NCBI RefSeq assembly: GCF_001434815.1
Contig: NZ_AZDU01000013.1
Coordinates: 1 to 43,429, forward strand
Direction: 5' to 3'
Source: Lactobacillus equicursoris DSM 19284 = JCM 14600 = CIP 110162
Lineage (GTDB): Bacteria > Bacillota > Bacilli > Lactobacillales > Lactobacillaceae
Length of the DNA: 43,429 nucleotides
Shown one piece after another: positions 17,765-27,574 of the stretch (the stretch's first letter is position 1; each line of letters begins with the position of its first letter). Position numbers and translations under genes: made by a program. The notes below the pieces were generated by a model. The model worked only from the letters and a program-made list of their open reading frames with translations. It did no database searches and was not told where the DNA came from.

Positions 17765-17824
17765 GTGGAAAATTTCCTCTCTTTTCCATATTTGGTGGTT
17801 TAAAGTGGGGATTTGTGGTAAATT
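17765..17824 (+). promoter_or_regulatory. mraZ promoter with probable MraZ-binding GTGG repeats
   Basis: GTGG occurs at 17795, 17805 and 17815, exactly 10 bp apart, and again at 17765, 30 bp further upstream in the same phase. The last box overlaps an extended -10 (TGG-TAAATT, -10 at 17819-17824). MraZ is known to bind tandem GTGG/TGGG-type boxes with about 10-bp period in its own promoter, so this is the likely autoregulatory operator for the division cluster. Confidence 0.75.
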
Positions 17825-17848
17825 GTTAATAGAAGGGAGGACCAGGCC

Positions 17849-18280
17849 ATGCTAATGGGTGAATATCAGCACAATTTAGATGCTAAGGGTCGCTTGATCA
17901 TTCCAGCTAAATTTCGTGAACAAATTGGTTCAGAATTGGTATTGACCCGGGGCATGGAAGGCTGCATTTTTGGCTATCCTTTAGTAGAATGGGCCAAGAT
18001 TGAAGCCAAGCTGGCCAAGCTTTCCTTAACTAAGAAGAATGCCCGCAGCTTCACCAGAATGTTTTATTCTGGGGCGATGGAAGGCGAGTTTGACAAGCAG
18101 GGGCGGATCAACATTTCTCCCACCTTGAAAGAACATGCCGGTCTAAAGAAGGAGTGCGTGATCGTTGGCGTTTCAACCCGGATCGAAATCTGGGCCAAAG
18201 AGCGCTGGGATGACTACTCTGAAGAGGCTAATGAGAGTTATGACGATATAGCAGAGAGTTTGGACGATATTGAGTTATAG
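17849..18280 (+). CDS. mraZ: Transcriptional regulator MraZ
   Basis: MraZ is a ring-forming DNA-binding protein with two AbrB-like swapped-hairpin modules that controls the division and cell wall cluster. The 143-aa protein shows both modules, marked by [15 protein letters not shown] (about 10-24) and [17 protein letters not shown] (about 81-97). The ATG at 17849 is eight bases after GGGAGG and preferred to an ATG two codons later. It is first in the cluster, two bases before rsmH. Confidence 0.96.
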   Translation: MLMGEYQHNLDAKGRLIIPAKFREQIGSELVLTRGMEGCIFGYPLVEWAKIEAKLAKLSLTKKNARSFTRMFYSGAMEGEFDKQGRINISPTLKEHAGLKKECVIVGVSTRIEIWAKERWDDYSEEANESYDDIAESLDDIEL

Positions 18281-18282
18281 AA

Positions 18283-19227
18283 ATGGAATTTAAGCATACT
18301 AGCGTGCTCCTGCACGAAACGATCGATAATTTAAAAGTGCACGATGGTGGCCTCTATGTTGACGCGACTTTTGGTGGAGGCGGGCACGCCCGCTACCTCT
18401 TAAGTCAGCTTAAAGAGGGCACCTTGGTGGGCTTTGATCAAGATGAGTATGCGATCAAGACGGCTCAAGGCAATTTTGCCGACTTTTTGCAGGCTGACAG
18501 CCAGCCGCGGCTAGAACTCGTACATAACAACTTTAGTCACTTAACTGAAGAACTTGAAAAGCTGGGGCATGGACTAATCGATGGCATCTACTATGACCTG
18601 GGCGTCTCGTCTCCGCAGCTAGACCAAGCTGAGCGCGGTTTTTCCTACCGGTTTGATGCGCGCTTAGACATGCGGATGGACCAAAGCCAGGATTTTGATG
18701 CTTACCAATTGGTCAACCAGTATAGCCAAAAGCAGCTGGCTGATGTTCTTTACCGCTACGGCGATGAAAAGTTTTCCCGGCAAATTGCCCGGAAGATCGT
18801 GGAAAAGCGGCAGATCAAGCCGATTGAGACCACTTTTGAATTGGTAGACATCATTAAAGAAGCCATTCCAGCGGCGGTTAGACGGACCGGGGGGCACCCA
18901 GCTAAAAAGAGCTTCCAGGCCATCCGGGTTGAAGTCAACCATGAGCTGGACGTCTTGCAGGCCTCCCTGGAAGAAGCAATTAAGTTGCTGGCGCCAGGCG
19001 GCCGCATCAGCGTTATTACCTTTCAGTCTTTGGAAGACAAGATCGTCAAGAAGACCTTTAAAAAATATTCAGAAGTTGAAATTCCTCGCGGGATGCCGGT
19101 TGTGCCCGAAGGAATGAAGCCTGCCCTCAAGCTGGTTACCCGTAAGCCCATTACCGCCAGCGCAGAAGAGCTAGAGCATAACAACCGTTCACACAGTGCA
19201 AAATTGAGAGTAGCAGAGAAGTTATAA
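18283..19227 (+). CDS. rsmH: 16S rRNA N4-methylcytidine-1402 methyltransferase RsmH (MraW)
   Basis: RsmH methylates C1402 in the 30S decoding centre using SAM. The 314-aa length is typical. The SAM motif VDATFGGGGHA is at 26-36, followed by GFDQDEYA and DLGVSSPQLD. The C-terminus has the conserved HSAKLRVAE. It sits between mraZ and ftsL as in most Gram-positive dcw clusters. Confidence 0.96.
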   Translation: MEFKHTSVLLHETIDNLKVHDGGLYVDATFGGGGHARYLLSQLKEGTLVGFDQDEYAIKTAQGNFADFLQADSQPRLELVHNNFSHLTEELEKLGHGLIDGIYYDLGVSSPQLDQAERGFSYRFDARLDMRMDQSQDFDAYQLVNQYSQKQLADVLYRYGDEKFSRQIARKIVEKRQIKPIETTFELVDIIKEAIPAAVRRTGGHPAKKSFQAIRVEVNHELDVLQASLEEAIKLLAPGGRISVITFQSLEDKIVKKTFKKYSEVEIPRGMPVVPEGMKPALKLVTRKPITASAEELEHNNRSHSAKLRVAEKL

Positions 19228-19238
19228 AGAGGACCACT

Positions 19239-19601
19239 ATGGCTGGAAATACTGTTAGAAAATACAATTACGAACCACAACAAGAAGAACGTGAGCGTCA
19301 GCGCCCCCGGATCGTCGTTGACCCCCAAAAGGTCCCTTATTCCCCTTTTGAGAAGGTCTTGGTAGCTGCCGGCGTCATTGTGGCTGTGGCCTTGATCACC
19401 TTAAATGTCTCAGCCAGCGTCTCAGCTACCTCTGTTCAAAGACAGCTGTCAAATATTGAAACCGCAATTACCAAGCAAAGAAACGTAACTACCAACCTGC
19501 AGCAGGAAATCGGTGAATTGTCATCAAATTCACGCTTAAACAAGATTGCTGCCAAAGAAGGACTTCAGTTACGGGAAAACAACATTAGGACTATTCGCTA
19601 A
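19239..19601 (+). CDS. ftsL: Cell division protein FtsL
   Basis: FtsL is a bitopic protein that forms a complex with DivIB and DivIC to activate septal wall synthesis. The 120-aa product has a charged cytoplasmic N-terminus, one membrane helix (about 44-66) and an extracellular helical region with heptad-like spacing. Sequence alone is weak for this family, but size, topology and position between rsmH and pbp2B are decisive. It overlaps the next start by one base. Confidence 0.88.
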   Translation: MAGNTVRKYNYEPQQEERERQRPRIVVDPQKVPYSPFEKVLVAAGVIVAVALITLNVSASVSATSVQRQLSNIETAITKQRNVTTNLQQEIGELSSNSRLNKIAAKEGLQLRENNIRTIR

Positions 19602-21763
19602 TGAAGAAGACCAATAATTTAAAGAAGATCAAATCCAGAGCACACGGCTATCGGTTCACTGTCGGGAGGACACTTGAACTAGCCGTTGCTTTGGTTTTTC
19701 TTTTATTCGCCGGCCGCATGCTGTATTTGTCAATTTCTAAGACCATCGATGGTCAAGACATCAGCAAGCGAACAGCGGCCATTTACCGCCGCAACACCGT
19801 TTTAACGGCCAACCGGGGGACGATTTATGATAAAAATGGCCTCGTGATTGCCCAAGATTCCCATACTTACACGGTTTATGCCATCTTGGACAAGACCTAT
19901 GTCGATTCCAATAAAAAGCCCCTCTATGTGCAAAATAAGAAAAAGACGGCAGAAAAACTGGCAACAGTCTTGCCTTTGTCAGATGCCAAAATCTACAAGT
20001 ATTTGACTCCTAAGTCGAAATCGACCTTCCAGGTGCAATTTGGGACGGCTGGTTCAGGCCTGACCCTAACCCAGAAGAAAAAGATTCAGGCCATGCACCT
20101 TACTGGGATCAAGTTTATGGAGACGCCATCAAGGCTGTATCCAAACGGTGTTTTTGCTTCTAACGTCATCGGCTACACGGTCAACCAGACCAGTAAAAAG
20201 ACCGGGACGAGCGAACTAGTCGGTGTCACAGGTCTAGAAGCATACTTTAACAAGGTCTTGACCGGGACCAACGGCTATGAAACCAGTACCGTTGACTCTT
20301 CGGAAAACCAGCTGCCAAGCGGCTCACACTCTTATCAGGCAGCCAAAGACGGCAACAACCTCTACTTGACCATTGACTCCCAGCTGCAAAGTGCTTTGGA
20401 AACCTACATGACTAGGGTGCAAAAAAAATACAGCCCTAAGGCCATGACGGCCGTGGTTGAGGACTTAAAGACTGGGAAAATTTTGGCCGCCAGCCAAAGA
20501 CCAACCTTTAACTCCCAAACTAAAGCCGGCATCAGCAAGGCCGGGAGCAACTTCTTGGTTCAGTCCAGCTATGAGCCGGGGTCGGTTTTCAAGATTCTAT
20601 CCTTGTCAGCTGCCGTCAATAGCGGCAACTACAACCCTAAAGAGTACTACCGTTCAGGGTCAATCACGGTTTCCGGCAGCACCATCTATGACTGGCTAAA
20701 GTCAGGCTGGGGCACGATTCCTTTTTCTCAAGCCTTTCCGCGCTCAAGTAACGTCGGGATGGTGTACCTAGAAAAGAAGATGGGGGCCAAGCTCTGGAAG
20801 AAGTACCTGGAAATGTTCCGGATCACCCATAAGACCGGCATTACCCTGCCAGGCGAAGTTTCCGGCAGCATCTCCTTTGCAAGTCCCGTCGACCAAGCCG
20901 TAACCTCCTTTGGCCAGGGCGTGACGGTCAACGTCATGCAGATGATGCAGGTTTACAGTGCCTTGGCAAACAACGGTCAGATGGTTAAGCCGCAATTAGT
21001 AGAGAAGATCACTGACGCTTCAGGCAAGACGGTGAAGGGCTACACGGTTAAAAAGGTGGGCAAACCCGTCTTTACCGCAGCCACCCGCAAGGTGGTCATG
21101 AAAAACATGAAAAAGGTTTTGAGCCAGACCATCGGGACTGGTCATGCCTACTACATGAAGGGCAAGGACTTCGGGATCAAGACTGGGACGGCCCAGATTG
21201 CCAAGTCAACGGGCGGCTACATGACGGGGGACCGGAATTACATCTTCTCCGTTGTCGGCATTACCCCAACGGACAACCCGCGCTACTGCATCTACATTAC
21301 CATGAAGCAGCCAAGCAAGCTGGGGAGCGGTGCTGAAACCATCCTGTCCCAGATCTTCAAGCCGATGATGCGGCGCTTGGTATTGCTCAGCAAGGGAAAC
21401 AAGTCGGCAACTGGTGCGGTGACCGTGCCAAAGTTAACCGGCATGACCGTAGCCAAAGCCAAGTCAACGGCCAGTGCTAATGGTTTGACCATAGTCAAGC
21501 TGGGTACTGGCAGCAAGGTGACCAGCCAAAACGCCAAGGCCGGAGCAACGGTTTCCGCCGGCAGCACGGTCTTTGTTTCAACGGCTGGCAAGCTGACCAT
21601 GCCGGACTTAACCGGCTACAGCCAAAGCCAGGTTGAAGCCTTTGCCGAATTGACTGGGCTGAAACTAACCCTATCAGGGTCTGGCAAGGTCAAATCGCAA
21701 AGCCTTGACGCCGGGACGACTATTAAATCAGGAACAAAATTGAAAGTAGAATTAAAGGAGTAA
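19601..21763 (+). CDS. pbp2B: Penicillin-binding protein 2B, septal transpeptidase
   Basis: This class B PBP is the transpeptidase for septal peptidoglycan. The 720-aa protein has an N-terminal membrane anchor (about 24-46), a dimerisation domain and a transpeptidase domain with SxxK at S328-K331 (EPGSVFK), SxN at S382-N384 (RSSN) and KTG at 527-529. Two PASTA domains follow (about 607-662 and 664-720), a feature of Gram-positive septal PBPs such as PBP2x. The ATG overlaps the ftsL stop (TAATG). The mraY gene starts eight bases after its stop. Confidence 0.95.
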   Translation: MKKTNNLKKIKSRAHGYRFTVGRTLELAVALVFLLFAGRMLYLSISKTIDGQDISKRTAAIYRRNTVLTANRGTIYDKNGLVIAQDSHTYTVYAILDKTYVDSNKKPLYVQNKKKTAEKLATVLPLSDAKIYKYLTPKSKSTFQVQFGTAGSGLTLTQKKKIQAMHLTGIKFMETPSRLYPNGVFASNVIGYTVNQTSKKTGTSELVGVTGLEAYFNKVLTGTNGYETSTVDSSENQLPSGSHSYQAAKDGNNLYLTIDSQLQSALETYMTRVQKKYSPKAMTAVVEDLKTGKILAASQRPTFNSQTKAGISKAGSNFLVQSSYEPGSVFKILSLSAAVNSGNYNPKEYYRSGSITVSGSTIYDWLKSGWGTIPFSQAFPRSSNVGMVYLEKKMGAKLWKKYLEMFRITHKTGITLPGEVSGSISFASPVDQAVTSFGQGVTVNVMQMMQVYSALANNGQMVKPQLVEKITDASGKTVKGYTVKKVGKPVFTAATRKVVMKNMKKVLSQTIGTGHAYYMKGKDFGIKTGTAQIAKSTGGYMTGDRNYIFSVVGITPTDNPRYCIYITMKQPSKLGSGAETILSQIFKPMMRRLVLLSKGNKSATGAVTVPKLTGMTVAKAKSTASANGLTIVKLGTGSKVTSQNAKAGATVSAGSTVFVSTAGKLTMPDLTGYSQSQVEAFAELTGLKLTLSGSGKVKSQSLDAGTTIKSGTKLKVELKE

Positions 21764-21770
21764 GAGTTAG

Positions 21771-22730
21771 ATGCAAGCAAGTTTAATTGCTTTTACGATT
21801 TCATTGGTACTAAGTGCCTTATTTTTGCCATGGCTGATCATGTGGATGCACAGCCACGATGAGGGCCAGCAGATCAGAGACGAAGGGCCAAAGTGGCATG
21901 AGAAGAAGTCAGGGACGCCAACTATGGGCGGGACGGTCTTCGTTTTGGCAGCTGCGGTTGCCACGGTTGCCGTTTGCGCTTTTAAGGGGATGATCAATAA
22001 CACCGTTTGGATCTTGTTGATCGCTCTGCTAGGCTACGGCATTATTGGTTTCCTCGATGATGGCTTGAAGCTCTTTTTCAAGCGCAACCTGGGTTTGCGG
22101 GCTTGGCAAAAGATGGCTCTGCAGCTGCTGGTTGCAGCCTTGATCGTCATCTTAGCGGCAAATGATCACTTTGACTTCGCCTTGTACATTCCTTTTGCCG
22201 GTGTCGTTCACAATATCGTGCTCTTTGTCTTGTTCGAAGTTTTCTGGCTGGTTGGCTTCTCTAACGCCGTTAACCTGTCAGACGGCCTGGACGGTCTGGC
22301 AACGGGTCTGTCATTTATTGCCTATGGTACCTATGCCTGGCTGGCCATGAAGAGCCAAAACTACCAGGTAATGGTCTTTTGTATGGCGGTTATGGGCGGT
22401 CTTATCGCCTTCTTCATGTTCAACCACAAGCCAGCAAAGATCTTCATGGGCGATGCAGGTTCTTTGGCTTTAGGCGGTGGTTTAGCTGCGGTCAGCCTCT
22501 TTTTAGGCCGGCCATGGTCACTCTTATTAATTGGTATTGTCTTTGTATGTGAGACAGCCAGCGTTATTTTGCAGGTCATTTCCTTCCAAACCACTGGCAA
22601 GCGCATCTTTAAGATGACGCCAATCCACCACCACTTTGAAATGCTGGGCTGGTCGGAATGGAAAGTTGATATCGTCTTTTGGCTGGTTGGCTTAGCCGGA
22701 AGCGTTTGTTATTTGTTGATCTGGGGGTAA
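21771..22730 (+). CDS. mraY: Phospho-N-acetylmuramoyl-pentapeptide transferase MraY
   Basis: MraY joins UDP-MurNAc-pentapeptide to undecaprenyl phosphate to make lipid I at the inner face of the membrane. The 319-aa protein has about ten membrane helices and the conserved loops [26 protein letters not shown] and MTPIHHHFE, which carry the catalytic Asp and His residues. murD follows six bases later. Confidence 0.96.
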   Translation: MQASLIAFTISLVLSALFLPWLIMWMHSHDEGQQIRDEGPKWHEKKSGTPTMGGTVFVLAAAVATVAVCAFKGMINNTVWILLIALLGYGIIGFLDDGLKLFFKRNLGLRAWQKMALQLLVAALIVILAANDHFDFALYIPFAGVVHNIVLFVLFEVFWLVGFSNAVNLSDGLDGLATGLSFIAYGTYAWLAMKSQNYQVMVFCMAVMGGLIAFFMFNHKPAKIFMGDAGSLALGGGLAAVSLFLGRPWSLLLIGIVFVCETASVILQVISFQTTGKRIFKMTPIHHHFEMLGWSEWKVDIVFWLVGLAGSVCYLLIWG

Positions 22731-22736
22731 ATAACG

Positions 22737-24119
22737 TTGAAAGAAATTGATACCTATACTGGTAAAAATATTTTGGTTTTAGGCCTTGGCCGGAGCGGTT
22801 TTGCGGTCAGCAAGCTGCTCTTAAAGCTGGGCGCTAAGCTGACTTTAAACGACAAGGCCGACCTTGCTGACAATGCTAAGGCTGCTGAACTGGAAAAAAT
22901 GGGCGTCAGAGTCATTGGCGGCTATCACCCAACCGAAATTTTTGACGAAGAGCACTTTGACTACTTGGTTAAAAATCCCGGCATCCCTTACGAAAATCCG
23001 ATGGTCGCTAAGGCAATGGCGAAAAAGATTCCGGTAATTACGGAACCAGAAGTTGCCTTGAGCACCAGCGAAGCGCCTTATGTCTGCGTCACCGGCTCAA
23101 ACGGCAAGACCACGACCGTGATGCTGACGCAAATGATCATGGACCACTATCTGCAGCAAAAGGGTCACCATGCCTACGCTGTCGGCAACATCGGCTGGCC
23201 AATTTCAGAAGTGGTTTTGGACCAAGCAGGCCCAGACGACCTTTTGGTAGTGGAAATGTCTAGCTTCCAGCTGATGGGCGTGACTGACATTAAGCCGAAG
23301 GTCGCAGCCATCGTTGACATCTACAACAACGTTCACCTGGATTACCACAAGACTTTTGACAATTACGTTGATGCCAAGCTCAACATCGGCCGCTTCCAAG
23401 ACCAAAACGACTACTTCTTGGCCAACTTTGACCAAAAGGACATTTTGGCTAAGGAAGAAAAGGCAACTAAGGCTAAGATCCTCACCTTTAGCGAAGAAGA
23501 TGCCAATGCCGACTTTTACGTTGGCCAAGACTACTTGATGCACGGCGATGAAGCGATGATGAAGATTGCTGATATCAAGCTGCCAGGGATGCACAACCTG
23601 CAAAACTCCCTGGTTGCCATCGGTATCTCTACCTTGTTGGGTGCCGGCAAAGACGATATCTATGCCGTCTTGTCCACCTTTACAGGGGCTGAGCACCGTC
23701 TGCAATACGTCACCGAATTAAATGGTGCTAAGGTTTATAACGACTCTAAGTCTACCAACATTGAAGCAGCGTCTGTTGCTATTCCGGCCTTTAAGGAGCC
23801 AGAAGTCCTCCTTTGCGGGGGACTGGACCGGGGCTTTGTCTTTGACGACTTGATTGACCTCTTTAAAAAGCATGTCAAGGCGATCGTCACCTACGGTGAA
23901 ACTCGCTACTTGCTTGCTGATGCTGCGAGAAAAGCTGGCATAAAGACCATCGTTGTCGTCGACAACTTAAAAGCAGGGGTGGATGCAGCTGCCAAGCTCT
24001 TAGAGCCAGGCGACGTCTTCTTGTTCTCACCAGCTTGTGCTTCATGGGACCAATTCAAGACCTTTGAAGAACGCGGTGAAAAATTTGTTAAGTATGTACA
24101 GAAACTGAAAGAAAAGTAA
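22737..24119 (+). CDS. murD: UDP-N-acetylmuramoyl-L-alanine--D-glutamate ligase MurD
   Basis: MurD adds D-glutamate to UDP-MurNAc-L-Ala in the cytoplasm. The 460-aa protein has an N-terminal Rossmann domain with LGLGRSG, the ATP site GSNGKTTT (120-127), and C-terminal motifs NDSKSTN and LCGGLDRG. The start is TTG at 22737, giving the family-typical beginning. murE, murF, murC and murB are not in this window. Confidence 0.95.
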   Translation: MKEIDTYTGKNILVLGLGRSGFAVSKLLLKLGAKLTLNDKADLADNAKAAELEKMGVRVIGGYHPTEIFDEEHFDYLVKNPGIPYENPMVAKAMAKKIPVITEPEVALSTSEAPYVCVTGSNGKTTTVMLTQMIMDHYLQQKGHHAYAVGNIGWPISEVVLDQAGPDDLLVVEMSSFQLMGVTDIKPKVAAIVDIYNNVHLDYHKTFDNYVDAKLNIGRFQDQNDYFLANFDQKDILAKEEKATKAKILTFSEEDANADFYVGQDYLMHGDEAMMKIADIKLPGMHNLQNSLVAIGISTLLGAGKDDIYAVLSTFTGAEHRLQYVTELNGAKVYNDSKSTNIEAASVAIPAFKEPEVLLCGGLDRGFVFDDLIDLFKKHVKAIVTYGETRYLLADAARKAGIKTIVVVDNLKAGVDAAAKLLEPGDVFLFSPACASWDQFKTFEERGEKFVKYVQKLKEK

Positions 24120-24120
24120 A

Positions 24121-25233
24121 ATGAGAGTTATTTTTTCCGGTGGCGGCACGGGCGGCCACATTTATCCCATCATGGCCTTGATCGAACGCTTGAAAGAAGA
24201 AGGCATTTCTACTAACGACGAAATCCTTTTTGTCGGCACGCAAAAGGGGCTTGAATCCAAGATCGTCCCAGCAGCTGGCGTCAACTTTGCAACCATTGAA
24301 ATTCAAGGCTTTGACCGCAAGCACCCAATGAAGAACTTCAAGACGATCAGTCTGTTCTTAAAGGCTACCAAGCGTGCGCGGCAAATCTTGACTGACTTTA
24401 AACCAGACGTTGTTTTGGGGACTGGCGGCTACGTCAGCGGCGCCATCGTTTATGAAGCCAGCAAGATGCACATCCCAACCATGATCCACGAATCAAACTC
24501 CGTGGTTGGGGTGGCCAACAAGTTCCTCGGCCACTACGTGGACAAGATTTGCTACAGCTTCGATGATGCAGCTAAGGAATTCCCTGAGAAAAAGAAGCTG
24601 GTCAAGACTGGCAATCCGCGCTCTCAGCAGGTCTTGAGCTTGAACGCCAAGCCGGTTGACTTAGAAGGCGAAATGGGCCTAAATCCGCAAATCCCAACGG
24701 TCTTGGTCTTTGGCGGCTCACGCGGGGCCCTGGCCATCAACCGGGTCATGCTGAAGAGCTTGATGGAACTCAAGAAAAAGCCGTATCAAGTTATCTGGGC
24801 AACCGGGACTTACTACTATAAGGCCATTGAAAAGAAGCTGGCTGACGTTGACTATGGCACTTCCATCAAGGTTGTGCCATACATTGCCAACATGCCAGGC
24901 CTGCTACCAGAAATGACCTGCGTTGTTTCCCGGTCTGGGGCAACTAGCTTGGCTGAATTTACGGCTTTGGGCGTCCCGGTTATTTTGATTCCAAGTCCAA
25001 ACGTCACCCACAACCACCAAATGAAGAATGCCATGGACCTGGAAAAGGCTGGCGCGGCCTTGGTGATTGCCGAAGACGACTTAAACGAAAATACCTTTGT
25101 CTCATCCATTGACCACTTGCTACTGGACACGACTTATGCCGACAAGATGAGCAAGGCTTCTAAGGCCTTGGGCGTGCCTGATGCTTCAGACCAAGTCATC
25201 CAAGTGATGCAGGAAATTGCCAAAAAGAATTAG
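24121..25233 (+). CDS. murG: Undecaprenyldiphospho-muramoylpentapeptide beta-N-acetylglucosaminyltransferase MurG
   Basis: MurG adds GlcNAc to lipid I to form lipid II. The 370-aa GT28 enzyme starts MRVIFSGGGTGGHIYP, with the G-loop at 7-13, and carries VLGTGGYVSG, MIHESNSVVG, FGGSRGALAIN and SRSGATSLAEF, the donor and acceptor site motifs. It begins one base after the murD stop. Confidence 0.96.
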   Translation: MRVIFSGGGTGGHIYPIMALIERLKEEGISTNDEILFVGTQKGLESKIVPAAGVNFATIEIQGFDRKHPMKNFKTISLFLKATKRARQILTDFKPDVVLGTGGYVSGAIVYEASKMHIPTMIHESNSVVGVANKFLGHYVDKICYSFDDAAKEFPEKKKLVKTGNPRSQQVLSLNAKPVDLEGEMGLNPQIPTVLVFGGSRGALAINRVMLKSLMELKKKPYQVIWATGTYYYKAIEKKLADVDYGTSIKVVPYIANMPGLLPEMTCVVSRSGATSLAEFTALGVPVILIPSPNVTHNHQMKNAMDLEKAGAALVIAEDDLNENTFVSSIDHLLLDTTYADKMSKASKALGVPDASDQVIQVMQEIAKKN

Positions 25234-25271
25234 AAAACAATTTTTTAGAGAACATAAAGGAGGCTGAGAAG

Positions 25272-26114
25272 ATGGCTCGTAAGCGAATTACCAAGAAAGA
25301 CCCTCAAGAAGAGCTTTCTAAATTTTTAAACCATGAACCGAATCACCAGGGCCAGCACAAGCTGTCCAATCAGCTTCCCTCCTTGCAAAAAGAGCGGCGG
25401 CGCAGTCTCTTGATTCGCCTGGGCTCAATCATCGCCTTTTGCGCAGTGATGATCGCCTTTTTAGGCTACTATGTTTCGCCTTTAGCCGATGTGTCCACGG
25501 TCAAGGTGAGCGGGGCAGATGACCTAAGCGCCAAAAACTTGGTCGAATCCGCCCAGATCAAGGCCAGTGAAAAGGTGGTTGATGTCTTGCAGAAGCAAAA
25601 GACCATCAGCAAGAAGCTGTCTCAGCTTTATCCAGAAGTACAGTCAGTCTCATTTTCACTTGAAGACTTCAATACCGTGGCTTTCAAGGTTCAGGAAAGA
25701 GGCATCATCGGCTACATCAAAGACGGCACTAGCTACCGCAAGATCTTGACCGATGGGCGCCTAGGCACTAAGCGCCTCACTTGGAGCGAGATTGACCACG
25801 ATAAGCCGCTCTTTATCGGTTATAGCAAGAAAGTTTCTTTGAAAAAGAATCTGAAGATTTTCAATTCTTTCCCTGACTACTTTAAAAAGCAAGTGAAGAT
25901 GCTGTCTGGCAACACCCGCCGCAAGACTCAGATCATCATGGTCATGAAAGATGGCAACGTGATCATCGGCAATACGGCAACTATCAAATCTAAGGTCAAG
26001 TACTATAATTCAATTAAGCAGGACTTGACGACTAGCAGCGTCGTGGATTTAGAGGTTGGTGCCTTTACCAGACCCCTGACTAGTGCAGAAAAAAAGGCAT
26101 ATGGCTTGTCTTAG
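25272..26114 (+). CDS. divIB: Cell division protein DivIB/FtsQ
   Basis: DivIB is a bitopic division protein that works with FtsL and DivIC at the septum. The 280-aa protein has a basic cytoplasmic N-terminus (about 1-46), one membrane helix (about 48-68), a POTRA-like domain starting VSTVKVSGADDL, and an extracellular beta domain. The ATG follows AAAGGAGGCTGAGAAG. Position between murG and ftsA supports the call. Confidence 0.92.
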   Translation: MARKRITKKDPQEELSKFLNHEPNHQGQHKLSNQLPSLQKERRRSLLIRLGSIIAFCAVMIAFLGYYVSPLADVSTVKVSGADDLSAKNLVESAQIKASEKVVDVLQKQKTISKKLSQLYPEVQSVSFSLEDFNTVAFKVQERGIIGYIKDGTSYRKILTDGRLGTKRLTWSEIDHDKPLFIGYSKKVSLKKNLKIFNSFPDYFKKQVKMLSGNTRRKTQIIMVMKDGNVIIGNTATIKSKVKYYNSIKQDLTTSSVVDLEVGAFTRPLTSAEKKAYGLS

Positions 26115-26171
26115 CTTTATATTTTTTAAGCCTTATGATATATTTAAGTAATAGTATTGGAGGAATAGACC

Positions 26172-27560
26172 TTGGATAATTCAACTTTACTGGTTGGCTT
26201 GGACATTGGGACCACAAGCGTCAAAGTTGTTGTCGCCGACGCTGGGCAGCAGGGGCTGCAGGTTTATGGAGCCGTGGCCAGCCCAACCAAGGGGATGCGG
26301 CATGGCAAGATCGTTGACATTGACCAAGTCGCAGAATCTGTAAAAAATGCGCTCAAGCAAGCTGGCGAAAAGACCAGCAGCCATATTTTCCGTGTGGTAA
26401 CTTCTTTGCCGATCAGCATGCTGCAGCTAGAAGCAACTACTGGCATGATCAATATTTCTGACCAAGGCCGGGAAGTAACCGACCAAGACGTGAGACACGT
26501 CATGCAGGCAGCGATCAGTTCTGTTAAAAAGAAGGACCGGCAAGCAGTTTCCTTTTTCCCGAACCGCTTTTTGATCGACGGGGAAAAAGACGTTGACGAT
26601 CCCCGGACGATGATCGCCCGGTCATTGCTGGTGCAAGGGATCGTGATGACGGCACCAGCCAGCGAGATTCACAACATCAATACTGCTTTGGCCCATGCCG
26701 GCATCAGCAACAATTTTTTTGTGCCAGCACCAATGGCCGTCTCTAGCGTAGCCTTGGACGAGGCAGAGAGAACCTTTGGGGCGATCTTGCTGGACCTGGG
26801 CGGCGGCAGCACGACGGCAACGGTCATCAAGGATGGGCAGATTCGCTACGCTACGGTTGACTTAAGAGGGGCTGTCGACATTACCCATGACATCTCCGTG
26901 GTGCTTTCAACGACCATGAGCGATGCTGAAGCCTTGAAGCGGGACTACGGTTATGCTGATCCAGAGCTAGCTTCAGAAAATGAAAAGTTTTCTGTAAAAG
27001 CCGTTGGCCAAGATCAAAACAACCTGGTCAGCGAAAAGTACCTGAGCGAAATCATTTTTGCCCGTCTGCAGCAGATCCTCAAGCACGTTGGCAAGGGCCT
27101 GTATAAGCATGGCGCCTTGGGCCTGCCAGCTGGCTTTATCATTACTGGCGGGAGCGCGCTTTTGCAGGGGATTGATGGCTTGGTAGCAGAAGACTACGAT
27201 GTCAAAGCCAAGATCTACCAGCCTGCCCAAATTGGTCTGCGCAATCCGATCTATTCGGTTGCTTACGGCCTAGTTGCCTACGCCAGCGATTTAAGCGATA
27301 TTGGCTACATTGCAAACACGGTTATTTATGATAATCAGGCTTTTGCAACCAATGAAGCGACTAGATCGTCAAGCAATAATCAAAAAAATCTTAAAAGAGC
27401 TGTCCGGACTGATGAAAAGGATCGGGATTTAGCTTATAATAATACTAAGCATGATGGGTTTGAAGACGCTCAAGAACTAGCAGACCCAGAAGAAAATAAT
27501 AAAGAAAGCAAAAACAAAGACAAAGGCTTAGCTGCATTTTTCAGAAAGTTCTTTGATTAA
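26172..27560 (+). CDS. ftsA: Cell division protein FtsA
   Basis: FtsA is the actin-like protein that ties FtsZ filaments to the membrane and recruits later division proteins. The 462-aa protein has the ATP motif GLDIGTTSVK near residue 9, a 1C SHS2 domain, LLDLGGGSTT and IITGGSALLQG. The last residues GLAAFFRKFFD form the amphipathic membrane-targeting helix, separated by a long, charged, low-complexity linker. The start is TTG at 26172 after TTGGAGGAATAGACC. ftsZ follows 14 bases later. Confidence 0.96.
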   Translation: MDNSTLLVGLDIGTTSVKVVVADAGQQGLQVYGAVASPTKGMRHGKIVDIDQVAESVKNALKQAGEKTSSHIFRVVTSLPISMLQLEATTGMINISDQGREVTDQDVRHVMQAAISSVKKKDRQAVSFFPNRFLIDGEKDVDDPRTMIARSLLVQGIVMTAPASEIHNINTALAHAGISNNFFVPAPMAVSSVALDEAERTFGAILLDLGGGSTTATVIKDGQIRYATVDLRGAVDITHDISVVLSTTMSDAEALKRDYGYADPELASENEKFSVKAVGQDQNNLVSEKYLSEIIFARLQQILKHVGKGLYKHGALGLPAGFIITGGSALLQGIDGLVAEDYDVKAKIYQPAQIGLRNPIYSVAYGLVAYASDLSDIGYIANTVIYDNQAFATNEATRSSSNNQKNLKRAVRTDEKDRDLAYNNTKHDGFEDAQELADPEENNKESKNKDKGLAAFFRKFFD

Positions 27561-27574
27561 GGGTGGTAGAGTAG

